DNA from: Undaria pinnatifida
Taxonomy: Eukaryota; Sar; Phaeophyceae; Laminariales; Alariaceae
Direction of reading: 5' to 3'
Assembly (NCBI GenBank): GCA_012845835.1
Contig: JABAKD010000008.1
Location: forward strand, 9,930,209 to 9,994,208
DNA length: 64,000 bases
A program made the position numbers and the translations under genes. Shown here one piece after another: positions 23,830 to 33,501 of this stretch (positions are counted from its first letter, which is position 1; each line of letters begins with the position of its first letter). Under the pieces are notes generated by a model. That model did no database searches. It was not told the origin of the DNA and saw only the letters and a list, made by a program, of their open reading frames with translations.

Positions 23830-24832
23830 AGACTGCTACGGTTTCCCCCATATAGTGCCTTGGCCTGGCTGTCTCTGGCCCTTTCCTGCTACCGCTAGTT
23901 TGCGAGAGACTTGTCCTGCGTCCTCTACGTTATTGCGAGTGTATACCTTGTAAGCATCAGACTTCCAACGTCCTTCGCGCTGGGTTACTCGCTCGGGCAC
24001 GTCGCTCCCGCCGCGAGCACGGACGCACCTCCTATACGGAGAGAGTGTAGTGCAAACTCATCGGGGTTGCGTCCCGACTGCGCCACAATCTCTCTCAACG
24101 CTCGCATCGCTTGGCCATATCCCCATACTCTCACTCCGTTGTCACTACGATACGAGGCGAGGGGGGGCGCGTTCGGGAAGCGCTGGATACCGCGACAACA
24201 GATCCACCATGAGGGCAACGGCGCCGCCGCCGGTGCCCAAACCCGAACGCGGACCCCGCACCGCGGAACGTGTGCGCACGATGACGCTACCTGCTTGCCC
24301 CTGATCACCCTTGTGTCCTCGAAAGCGTACCTCCAAGCGATCGGCCCCTTGCCACCGCAATATATCCAACTGGCTCTCTCCAGCAAAGAATGCAACATCA
24401 CTACGTGTAAGGCAGTGTGCGGCGTGCACGACGCCTGCTGCGCCCGCAAACACCTCGTCCGACCGCATAATGAAACCAAAAAAATATGCCATACCCAAAC
24501 AAAGCCACAGAACGCCACCACCACTGCCCCATGACGGGGCTAGGCTTTTCCCTGCCCACAGCATCTCCCATGACACCGGGAGGCGTACGGGGCGGGCTGT
24601 TCCCGCGAGCGTGTGTGAACGTGAAATCCCTTTCAACGCGCTCTTCATCAAAGACGACTTTGTAGGAAGCTCAAGACCCAAACCCACCCGGTGAAAATAC
24701 TGTACGGCGGCAAGTTTACCAGAAATGGTCCCCGCTTGGTTCCCTTCAGATGCGGCACACCACGCCGCGAAATCGACCAGGGCCCATATCAGGCGCTTTC
24801 TGACTCCCCTGGTTCAAGATATGACTCGCTAC
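23830..24832 (-). pseudogene. Tyrosine recombinase of a DIRS/Crypton-like element, frame-shifted
   Basis: Three minus-strand frames together carry a whole tyrosine recombinase. The N-terminal arm-binding part (about 24,832-24,560) has ALVDFAAWCAASEG, GTISGKLAAVQYFHRVG and ARPVRLPVSW. The catalytic half has box-I Arg in FIMRSDEVF, a Lys in VRFRGHKGDQ, and the HxxR motif in HSLRIGGAS (near 24,030). After a further shift comes GRWKSDAYKVYT, with the nucleophile Tyr near 23,950. Frame changes fall at about 24,165 (in a GGGGGGG run) and about 24,003. Such enzymes move DIRS, Ngaro and Crypton elements through circular DNA. No reverse transcriptase is seen nearby, so a Crypton or a deleted DIRS/Ngaro relative both fit. 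All five catalytic residue types are present, so decay may be recent, or the shifts may be sequence errors. Confidence 0.8.
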
Positions 24833-24850
24833 CTATCCACTCACGAAATT

Positions 24851-25388
24851 TTAACCAAGACCGGAAGCCTGAGCCATAAGTGCGTTCAGACGAGCCCGCA
24901 ACTGACTGCCGGATGTACTGGACGCTAAAATCCCGGTACATAGACCCGCACCCGCTTGCCCTAGGTCCTGCTCCTGATCCGGATACAGGTTCCGACCCCG
25001 GGTGTACCAGCGGCGCCTCCCTCCTGGTAGCTGCAGCTCGATGTCCTCCCAGAGTTGGCCCCGCGGGTGAGCGGAGCCCGCACCCCTACGGGCTGCTAGG
25101 TACAGCGGCAGTGCGAGCTGTCGAACCACCCTGTGCCATGGCTTGTCCCCTGGCTTGCGTGCCGGCTTGTGACCCCCCGGCTCCCGCGCTAGGAGCGCGA
25201 GATCCATCGGATGCTGCAGCGCTGCCGCTGCGGTACTTCTTCGCGGAGTCGTGAAGGAATGCACATTGCCGGAAACGGCAACCCTCCTTTTTGGCCCAAC
25301 CGAAACAGTGCCTCGCCGTCTGCGTCTTCGCCCGCTTCGCCGCCGACGGGCCGCTTCTTGCCCAACTTGACGTGCCGCCCGCGGACAA
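24851..25388 (-). pseudogene. CCCH zinc-finger ORF of the recombinase element
   Basis: Upstream of the recombinase on the same strand, a frame from about 25,388 encodes CFGWAKKEGCRFRQCAFLH, a C-x8-C-x5-C-x3-H finger followed by an Ala/Gly/Gln-rich stretch ending at 25,086. A second frame (25,264-24,851) continues with Arg/Leu-rich sequence to a stop just before the recombinase. CCCH fingers bind RNA or single-stranded DNA, so a Gag-like or recombinase-accessory role is plausible. The two overlapping frames again suggest a frameshift. The pairing with the recombinase is by position only. Confidence 0.5.
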
Positions 25389-25959
25389 CTATCATACCAC
25401 CCGTATATAACATTTAATACATATATGCATTATATACCACCTGTATATAACAATTATATATACACATTATATATATATGATATATACCGGTTCGTAACCT
25501 GCTCGTATCCCAGATATACTTTGAACCATCGAATGCGGAGAACCTGGTACCAGGGATACATTCTACCTGGTACGCATCAAGTGTCCTTCCAACCCCCGTT
25601 CGACCCCGTCCGAATTTATATATATTCGTATGTATATATTTTTTCTTTTCTTCTTTTTCTTTTCGCCTCCGGTTCACCCATTTAATAGACGCTGTCGGAA
25701 CTTACATCCGGTTCATCTAGCACTTGAGTTGTCGTGCATACGCGATGAATACATGATGACGATGACCAATATTTCAGCGATTGACACGTAATTTCGCATC
25801 AGATTCATGACCATTCTTACCATGGTCTGCGTATTGTGATATATTCGGTACCATACCTGTGGTATAAATATATACACACGTACGATGATTCGCGACTTGT
25901 CAGATCACATCTTCTGCTGTACCAGGTACTCGTACTACACAGCGACGGCTGCATCATTC
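25389..25959. other. AT-rich non-coding stretch
   Basis: Repeated ATATAT and CACCCGTATATAACA/CACCTGTATATAACA units at 25,398-25,480, and a TTTTCTTTTCTTC pyrimidine run at 25,638-25,665. No gene is seen. Confidence 0.5.
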
Positions 25960-28900
25960 GAGCCCACCTAAAAACCATGACCCATCGATTGTACGCGAAA
26001 CATGTGAAGCCGTGATACCTGCGGTCGCACGCAACGGCGTGGCGATCGCCTCTCTCGACTTCCCATGCAGAATGAACCCGACGCCTGTCTCGACGGAGAC
26101 TAGGTGTGGGTATTCTGTCTTTGGTTTCTCAATTCGAGCATGAATGGGGTACATACTAACAACCTATATAGGTCCAACGCCCGTCTCAACGGAGACTGGG
26201 TATGCATTTACCCCGCACCAAAGCCTGATATTCTGTATCTGACTTCTTCGTTAAATCGAGCCCACCTGAGACCATGACCCATCGATTGTACGCGAAACAT
26301 GCGAAGCCGTGATACCGGCGGTCGCATACAGCAATAAATAAACGCCTGTCTCGACGGAGACGAGGTGTAGTTATCCTGTCTTTGGTTTCTCAATTCGAGC
26401 ATGAAGGGGGGGTACAAATAATTGGCGACATAAATCATCGCCCGTCTCAACGGAGACTGGGTACGTATTCTGCCTCAACCCCACCTGAAACCATGACCCA
26501 TCGATTGTACGCAAAACAGGCGAAGCCGTGATACCAGCGGTCGCATGCAGCGACAACCAAACGCCTGCCTCGACGGAGACGAGGTGTAAGTATCCTGTCT
26601 TTGGTTTCTCAATTCGAGCATGAAAGGGGGTACAAATGATGGGCGACATACGTCAACGCCCGTCGCAACGGAGACTGGGTACGTATTCTGCCTCAACCCC
26701 ACCTGAAACCATGACCCATCGATTGTACGCGAAACATGCGAAGCCGTGATACCGGCGGTCGCATACAGCAATAAATAAACGCCTGTCTCGACGGAGACGA
26801 GGTGTAGGTATTCTGTCTTTGGTTTCTCAATTCGAGCATGAAGGCGGGTACAAATAATTGGCGACATAAATCATTGCCCGTCTCAACGGAGACTGTGTAC
26901 GTATTCTGCCTCAACCCCACCTGAAACCATGACCCATCGATTGTACGCGAAACATGCGAAGCCGTGATACCGGCGGTCGCATACAGCAATAAATAAACGC
27001 CTGTCTCGACGGAGACGAGGTGTAGTTATCCTGTCTTTGGTTTCTCAAATCGAGCATGAAGGGGGGGTATAAATAATTGGCGACATAAATCATCGCCCGT
27101 CTCGACGGAGACTGGGTACGTATTCTGACTCCACCCCACCTGAAACCATGACCCATCGATTGTACGCGAAACATGCGAAGCCGTGATACCGGCGGTCGCA
27201 TACAGCAATAACTAAACGCCTGTCTCGACGGAGACGAGGTGTAGGTATTCTGTCTTTGGTTTCTCAATTCGAGCATGAAGGCGGGTACAAATAATTGGCG
27301 ACGTAAATCAGCGCCCCTCTCAACGTAGACTAGGTACGTATTATGTCTCAACCCCACCTGAAACCATGACCCATCGATTGTACGCGAAACCTGCGAAGCC
27401 GAGAGACCGGCGGTCGCATACAGCAATAACCAAATGCCTGCCTCGACGGAGACGAGGTATAGGTATCCTGTCTTCGGTTTCTCAATTCGAGCATGAAGGG
27501 GGGGTACAAATAATTGGAGACATAAATCATCGCCCGTCTCAACGGAGACTGGGTACGTATTCTGCCTCAACCCCACCTGAAACCATGACCCATCGATTGT
27601 ACGCGAAACATGCGAAGCCGCGATACCAGCGGTCGCATGCAGCGACAACCAAACGCCTGCCTCGAAGGAGACGAGGTGTAAGTATCCTGTCTTTGGTTCC
27701 TCAATTCGAGCATGAAAGGGGGTACAAATGATTGGCGACATACGTCAACGCCCGTCGCAACGGAGACTGGGTACGTATTCTGCCTCAACCCCACCTGAAA
27801 CCATGACCCATCGATTGTACGCGAAACATGCGAAGCCGTGATTCCGGCGGTCGCATACAGCAATAAATAAAACGCCTGTCTCGACGGAGACGAGGTGTAG
27901 GTATTCTGTCTTTGGTTTCTTGATTCGAGCATGAAGTCGGGTACAAATAATTGGCGACATAAATCATCGCCCGTCTCAACGGAGACTGGGTACGTATTCT
28001 GCCTCAACCCCACCTGAAACCATGACCCATCGATTGTACGCGAAACATGCGAAGCCGTGATACCGGCGGTCGCATACAGCAATAAATAAACGCCTGTCTC
28101 GACGGAGACGAGGTGTAGTTATCCTGTCTTTGGTTTCTCAATTCGAGCATGAAGGGGGGGTACAAATAATTGGCGACATAAATCATCGCCCGTCTCAACG
28201 GAGACTGGGTACGTATTCTGCCTCAACCCCACCTGAAACCATGACCCATCGATTGTACGCAAAACAGGCGAAGCCGTGATACCAGCGGTCGCATGCAGCG
28301 ACAACCAAACGCCTGCCTCGACGGAGACGAGGTGTAAGTATCCTGTCTTTGGTTTCTCAATTCGAGCATGAAAGGGGGTACAAATGATGGGCGACATACG
28401 TCAACGCCCGTCGCAACGGAGACTGGGTACGTATTCTGCCTCAACCCCACCTGAAACCATGACCCATCGATTGTACGCGAAACATGCGAAGCCGTGATAC
28501 CGGCGGTCGCATACACCAGTAACTAAACGCCTGTCTCGACGGAGACGAGGTGTAGGTATTCTGTCTTTGGTTTCTCAATTCGAGCATGAAGGCGGGTACA
28601 AATAATTGGCGACGTAAATCAGCGCCCCTCTCAACGTAGACTAAGTACGTATTCTGCCTCAACCCCACCTGAAACCATGACCCATCGATTGTACGCGAAA
28701 CATGCGAAGCCGTGATACCGGCGGTCGCATACAGCAGTAACTAAACGCCTGTCTCGACGGAGACGAGGTGTAGGTATTCTGTCTTTGGTTCCTCAATTCG
28801 AGCATGAAGGCGGGTACAAATAATTGGCGACGTAAATCAGCGCCCCTCTCAACGTAAACTAGGTACGTATTCTGTATCAACCCCACCTGAAACCATGACC

Positions 28901-29026
28901 CATCGATTGTACGCGAAACCTGCGAAGCCGAGAGACCGGCGGTCGCATACAGCAATAACCAAATGCCTGCCTCGACGGAGACGAGGTATAGGTATCCTGT
29001 CTTCGGTTTCTCAATTCGAGCATGAA
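25960..29026. repeat. 218/219-bp satellite array, about 14 units
   Basis: CATGACCCATCGATTGTACG starts at 25,977, 26,274, 26,493, 26,710, 26,928, 27,147, 27,365, 27,584, 27,802, 28,021, 28,240, 28,458, 28,676 and 28,894. After a long first interval (297) spacing is 217-219 bp. Each unit holds two related blocks, CGCCTGTCTCGACGGAGACG and CGCCCGTCTCAACGGAGACT, each with a GTCTC...GAGAC inverted repeat. Frames of up to 276 codons on the minus strand are repeat by-products. The array stops abruptly at about 29,027-29,033 against the duplicated 1.1-kb segment. Confidence 0.95.
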
Positions 29027-29032
29027 GGTGCT

Positions 29033-29482
29033 GATGCCGTTCTTTCTGTTGGTGCTGGCGCTGTTGGTGCTGCTGCTGACGCCGCAGCTGCCGATGCCGC
29101 TGCTGTACAACCACCCGCAGCGCTGCCCCGACCTTCGGAGGCTTAGAACAGGTAACGACGATAACGCTGCTACTGCCGTTGTTGCTGTTGCTGTTGCTGT
29201 TGTTGTTGTTGTTGTTGTTGTTGTTGCTGCTGCCGCTGCTGCTGCTCTCGTGAGCGATGCGGTCATTCCATGCCCGTGCTCCAGCTGCTGCTGGCTGCCT
29301 CCTCCCTCTATCACTGCAGTCTCGGCTACTGGTATGTCCGAACCAGAGCTGCGTTTTCTGCGAGTGGAGATAGGGGTTTCAGTTGAGACGAACGCTGCTG
29401 GTTCTGCGGCACAGCCGATCAGTCGATGATGGAGGAGGCAGAAGATGAGGTGCAAAAGCAGGGCTGTGCGACAGTAGGCCAT
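29033..29482 (-). pseudogene. Truncated copy of the signal-peptide exon
   Basis: Second copy of the exon starting at ATG 29,482 (same signal-peptide core LLLHLIFCLLHH). At 29,033 it loses its 3' third and its splice donor and runs directly into satellite sequence, so a read-through product would end in satellite-encoded residues. It is probably non-functional. Confidence 0.7.
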
Positions 29483-30140
29483 GCACCTACCCGGCACACC
29501 TGGCACGCTGTGACCTTGAAACTTGCGAACTTTGGGTGGTTCGATTAATTCGAGGTTTGCACACGACAATGAGGCGTTATGGTTCAGATACTTGGTTCAG
29601 AAAGAAATTGTTCAAAGGAGATGGCATCTCCATCGTCCGGTCTGTCTCACACGCCCGTCGTGCGGGGTCTCGCACAAGGTCCACAAGAGAGCTTCCGAGG
29701 GCGAAAGACGAGGGGGGGATAAACAAAAAACTTGGCTAGGGCGTAGTTGATGATAACCCAGGTGAGGATGGCGATTGCGTGTGCATGGTGGGGGTCAAGT
29801 GACAGCCCTTTTTTGTTTTCGCTGCGTTCTTGGTGTGCAGTTCCTGTACGGACGAAAATTTAATAACCGTGTAGATATTAATATTTATAATAATATCGGT
29901 CGTTAAATTTCCGTCCATTATTGTACGCTTGTTCACACTTCGTGACGTTGGTGGCATGACTGCTTACTGCTTGCTGCTGCCGCTGCTGCTGCCTCAGCGC
30001 CGTCTTGTGCTCAGTACAACCCCGGACAAACTCCGGCGTGGCGTCTTTATTCCTTTGCGCCTCCTCTAGCGCCCCCGTTGAAATCCAATTGCCAATTGCG
30101 GAATCAAACGCGCCGCGCAGCAGAAAAAATGCAGGGCTTT
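29033..30140. repeat. 1.1-kb segmental duplication, copy 2
   Basis: Near-identical to 21,824-22,934. It is bounded on the left by the satellite and on the right by a small inverted-repeat element, different neighbours from copy 1 on both sides. Confidence 0.95.
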
Positions 30141-30333
30141 TCACGGGTCATGACCCGTCCCGCGGGTTGGGTCAGGAGGTTTCCACAATATCGCGGTTGG
30201 AGTCGAGGCGGGTCAGGATGTGTCCGAAACCTCACGGGGCGGGTCGGGGCGGGTCGCGTCAAGAAGTTATCAACCTCACGGGTCACCCTGACCCGATCCG
30301 ACCCGCGAGAAAGTGCCTGACCCGCGAAAAGCC
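30137..30333. mobile_element. Small inverted-repeat element rich in GGGTC/GACCC
   Basis: Begins CTTTTCACGGGTCATGACCC and ends GTGCCTGACCCGCGAAAAG, giving imperfect terminal inverted repeats (CTTTTC-CGGGTCA against TGACCCG-GAAAAG) around about 195 bp. The interior is full of GGGTC and GACCC words, so it can fold extensively. It lies at the right border of duplication copy 2. Confidence 0.65.
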
Positions 30334-30654
30334 ATGAACATACATATGTGCAAGGAATCTACGACCCGTCTTCAGTCTCCGATCTAAATGGCGCGCGGCG
30401 TTCGTATTCCAAGGTGTCTTGACGCCTTCACCACTGGAAACCCATTTGGGGGGAAAATTTTCTTGAAATTAGTATAGGGAGTGCTTAGGGGGCTCCCAAG
30501 GGGTTAACTCCCCCCAAAAGGCATTGGAACGCTTGGAACCTGGAACGACAAGTAATTTTTGTTTGCTGTTTGATTGGTCACCATATCGAATAGATTCCTA
30601 TTAATAGCGTTCCCATGCTGACCGTAAATTTTAGAAGAATATTATAAAAATAAA

Positions 30655-30785
30655 ATACCCAGCTGTGAGATCGAAGATTTTGTCGAAACTCATCTTTGCA
30701 AGCTGTGTGTGATACTCCGATCGCGCGTATTACGGGTTGTGTGTCCTCATTAAGGATATAGGTCGGCGGCTCCCCTTGGAGCTAC
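30655..30785 (-). repeat. Foldback-family arm (single)
   Basis: CAGCTGTGAGATCGAAGATT, GTGTGATACTCCGATCGCGC and CCTCATTAAGGATATAGGTC, then CGGCTCCCCTTGG. It is the reverse complement of 51,725-51,850 and of the right arm at 1,212-1,345. Confidence 0.7.
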
Positions 30786-30814
30786 AGTGTAGCTATCAGG
30801 GTCAACAGTGTGAT

Positions 30815-31200
30815 GTCAGTCAGTCTGTGCGCGGAAACTGTAAAACCCGTTTTTGAGGGGGACGAAATCTGCCAGCTATGGAAGGAAATGCATCAGTTTA
30901 TCAAGTGTATCCTGTAAGTCGTATAACCGGTGAGGGGAGGGCGGAGTTTTTAAGGGCGTGGGGGACGGGGTTTGAACAAGAGGGAGCGGGGGGGGGGGGG
31001 GGCGGGGATGGGCAGAGCAACTCAATCTGTGCGTGGAAACTATAAATTCTTCAAAGGGATAAATCTGACGGTTTTGGGAGGAATGCACCAGTTTATCATG
31101 TATATCCTGTAAGTCGTACAACCAGTGAGGAGAGGGCGGAGTGTTCGAGGGGGTGGGTGGGGGGGGGGTTGGGGCAAAAGGGTTTTTAACAGCTTTAGGT
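30815..31200. repeat. Diverged tandem duplication of about 197 bp
   Basis: CAGTTTATCAAGTGTATCCT (from about 30,892) and CAGTTTATCATGTATATCCT (from about 31,089) head equivalent blocks (GTAAGTCGTA, then GGGCGGAGT). G runs follow each. Confidence 0.65.
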
Positions 31201-32539
31201 CGCATAGATGTAGGGGTTTGCTATACTTATGGTGCTAGGTCTAGGCGATGGTGCGGGTGGTGGGGAAGGAGGGGGCGTTGGGGGGGGGGGTATGAACTGG
31301 AGCAGCGGCATGGATGGCTCTAGAAAGATAATGAGGTGCTTTCGATGTTAGGTGGGGCGTTTGAGCAAGAGGGAAATTATATATGTCCCCAAGGTAGTTA
31401 CTCTTGTGCAGCCAAAAATCGAACGGCCCACTTGGAACGAGATTTACGGCAACTGGTTGTTGCTGCAAGTGTGGAGCGTATGTGGACGCCGTAGGGCTTT
31501 GCCCGCCGCAGGAGCCACGCGATACCGCCATGGTCTCTGACCAGGAGGCTCACGAGGCAAAAGACTGGGTTGCGAACGAGGCTCTGGCGATATATATTCT
31601 GACAAAAGTACCGCACCGATGTTCGTAGAAGTTTCACTATCCTTCGTCGAGCCACGAGGGCTATATCACAACTTCTAGATCTCCCCAGACGGGGCCACTC
31701 GGATGGCTAGCACCGCCTTCCGTGAGGCTTGCCTTGAGATTTATTTGCGTGTGATTGTTCTCTGTGTCAGGAGCAATCGCTGCCCGCGTAACGGTACCTC
31801 TTCCCTAAAGTCGAGCTGCACGGTCCCGCCGCCAAAGCCAGTTGCGTTATTATCTGTCCGGGTCGCTTGCCCAGAATTCACCAGTTTCACATCGGACACG
31901 AACAGATTGGAATGGAACCAACGAATGCGAACAGCCTCGTTCCATTCCAACCGTTCCAACAAGGTCGAAATAAGAAATAAGTTAGAATACACCCTAATTT
32001 ATATAAAATGCACACCTCTTACAGATCACGATCTACTGTACATGCACAGTAGATCCTGTGTCTACCGTTACAAGATCGTGTGCAGGATCTGTCTATAGAG
32101 TACAGATCCAACCCTGGAAACACTTGTTAGATCATGCAGATCGCACGGCTCCCACTCGTTCACATGAACTAGACCATACAGATTTTCCCTGAAATATTTA
32201 GATCATCGAGTGGGAATCCGTGATCTGTCCGGCGTGTGAAAAATGTGTACACTCTTCCCGTATCCAGTGTGTGCGTGTTCTCCTGTCTGCACATAGACGT
32301 CCAGCACATCAGTGTCCGTGCCAATTCTCCACCTTCGAGAGATACCTGGTACCTGGTACCAGTTTAACACAAGTTCAAGTGCGAGCACGTAAATCGGCAT
32401 CACAGCACAAATACAAGTACGAGCATAGCCCTTGCTATTTTTTGCTTGAATCTCTCGATACGGAAAAATGCAGGTGGAGGCATCGGAGAGCCATGGCGAC
32501 CTCCCTCAAGCAATTTTATGACCTGATCCTTGACACTCT

Positions 32540-32805
32540 GCGCGCACCGGCGACGCGTTTGTATAAACCTCCTTCATTTCGTGCGCTCTGGGCGTTGGTT
32601 TGGTTTGATCCATGGTATGACGTATGGTGCCTCCCATTTTCTGCGGCTACGCTCTTCGACCATACACCAAGACCGGCGACGTGTTTGTGTAAATCTCCTT
32701 CATTTCGTTCGTGCGCTCTGGGCGTTGGTTTGGTTTGACCCATGGTATGACGTATGGCGCTTTCCGCTTTCTGTGGCTACGCTCTTCGACCATGTGCCAG
32801 TATGT
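32540..32805. repeat. 130-bp tandem duplication
   Basis: TGCGCTCTGGGCGTTGGTTT occurs at 32,582 and 32,712, followed in both by CCATGGTATGACGTATGG and GCTACGCTCTTCGACCAT. Two units only. Confidence 0.85.
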
Positions 32806-33501
32806 AACGCTGCCGAAGCCCACGCTTCACCCGTCCACAGGAAACCGATAATGCGCGCAGATCGCACAAATAACAACTCCTACTCACAGACCGCTCTATG
32901 ATATCCATGCTGCAGTTCATCATCGGGTATAAAAAGAAGCGTCTACTGACATGACAGGTTATCGCGTATCCTTTCGCCACCTGGGGTACTCATGGTGCAA
33001 TGACGACATTTTGCCCAGTGAGTGAGTGAATGGACGAGTAAACTGCTGCCCCGCACTGAGCGTTGTCGCTTGTGCTCCTCGGTAAGGGTGATTGTTTCAT
33101 TGGTTATTTCGGACCAACACAGAAGCAGCACGTGACCGTACCCGTACATAGTAGTCCAACATGCTGCGGGACCTCCCGCAATGCCACTGCTGCTGCTGCT
33201 GCCGTTTTGCTATTAAGATCAAATATGATGCACTTGTCTGCTGCACGAAAAGCGAGTACCTGGTATAAGTTCAGCAGTTCAACCCCCCCCCCCCCCTCCC
33301 CCACCTGAGATGTAATTGCAGTACACACAGCAAACAACACGGTTCTAGGTATCATACCATACGTACTTGAGCATGTTTATTCAACTCGTAGAGGTGTGCC
33401 GCCTGCATGCGTTTGCCCATTGTACCGCCCCCGCAGGCTACCAGGTGCATATCATCGCAGCTTCGACGGGGTACGACGACGCGGTCAGGAGAGGGGGGGG
33501 C

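Larger units (their letters stand above)
30334..33501. other. Repeat-rich stretch before the EAF gene
   Basis: No gene can be supported. Contents are a foldback-family arm (30,655-30,785), two local duplications (30,815-31,200 and 32,540-32,805), a palindromic GATC-rich patch (32,025-32,110), and G-run or C-run homopolymers. Open frames at 31,352-31,655 and 31,703-32,098 have no recognised family. The last few hundred bases probably hold the promoter and 5' UTR of the EAF gene. Confidence 0.4.

Noticed and set aside
26911-27741. A 276-codon minus-strand open frame
   Set aside because: It lies wholly in the 218/219-bp satellite. Its sequence repeats with the array and changes frame with unit length, so it is a by-product.
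31352-31655. Short overlapping frames as a copia-type Gag fragment
   Set aside because: A few Trp/Ala/Lys positions looked suggestive, but no zinc knuckle, protease or neighbouring pol sequence supports it.
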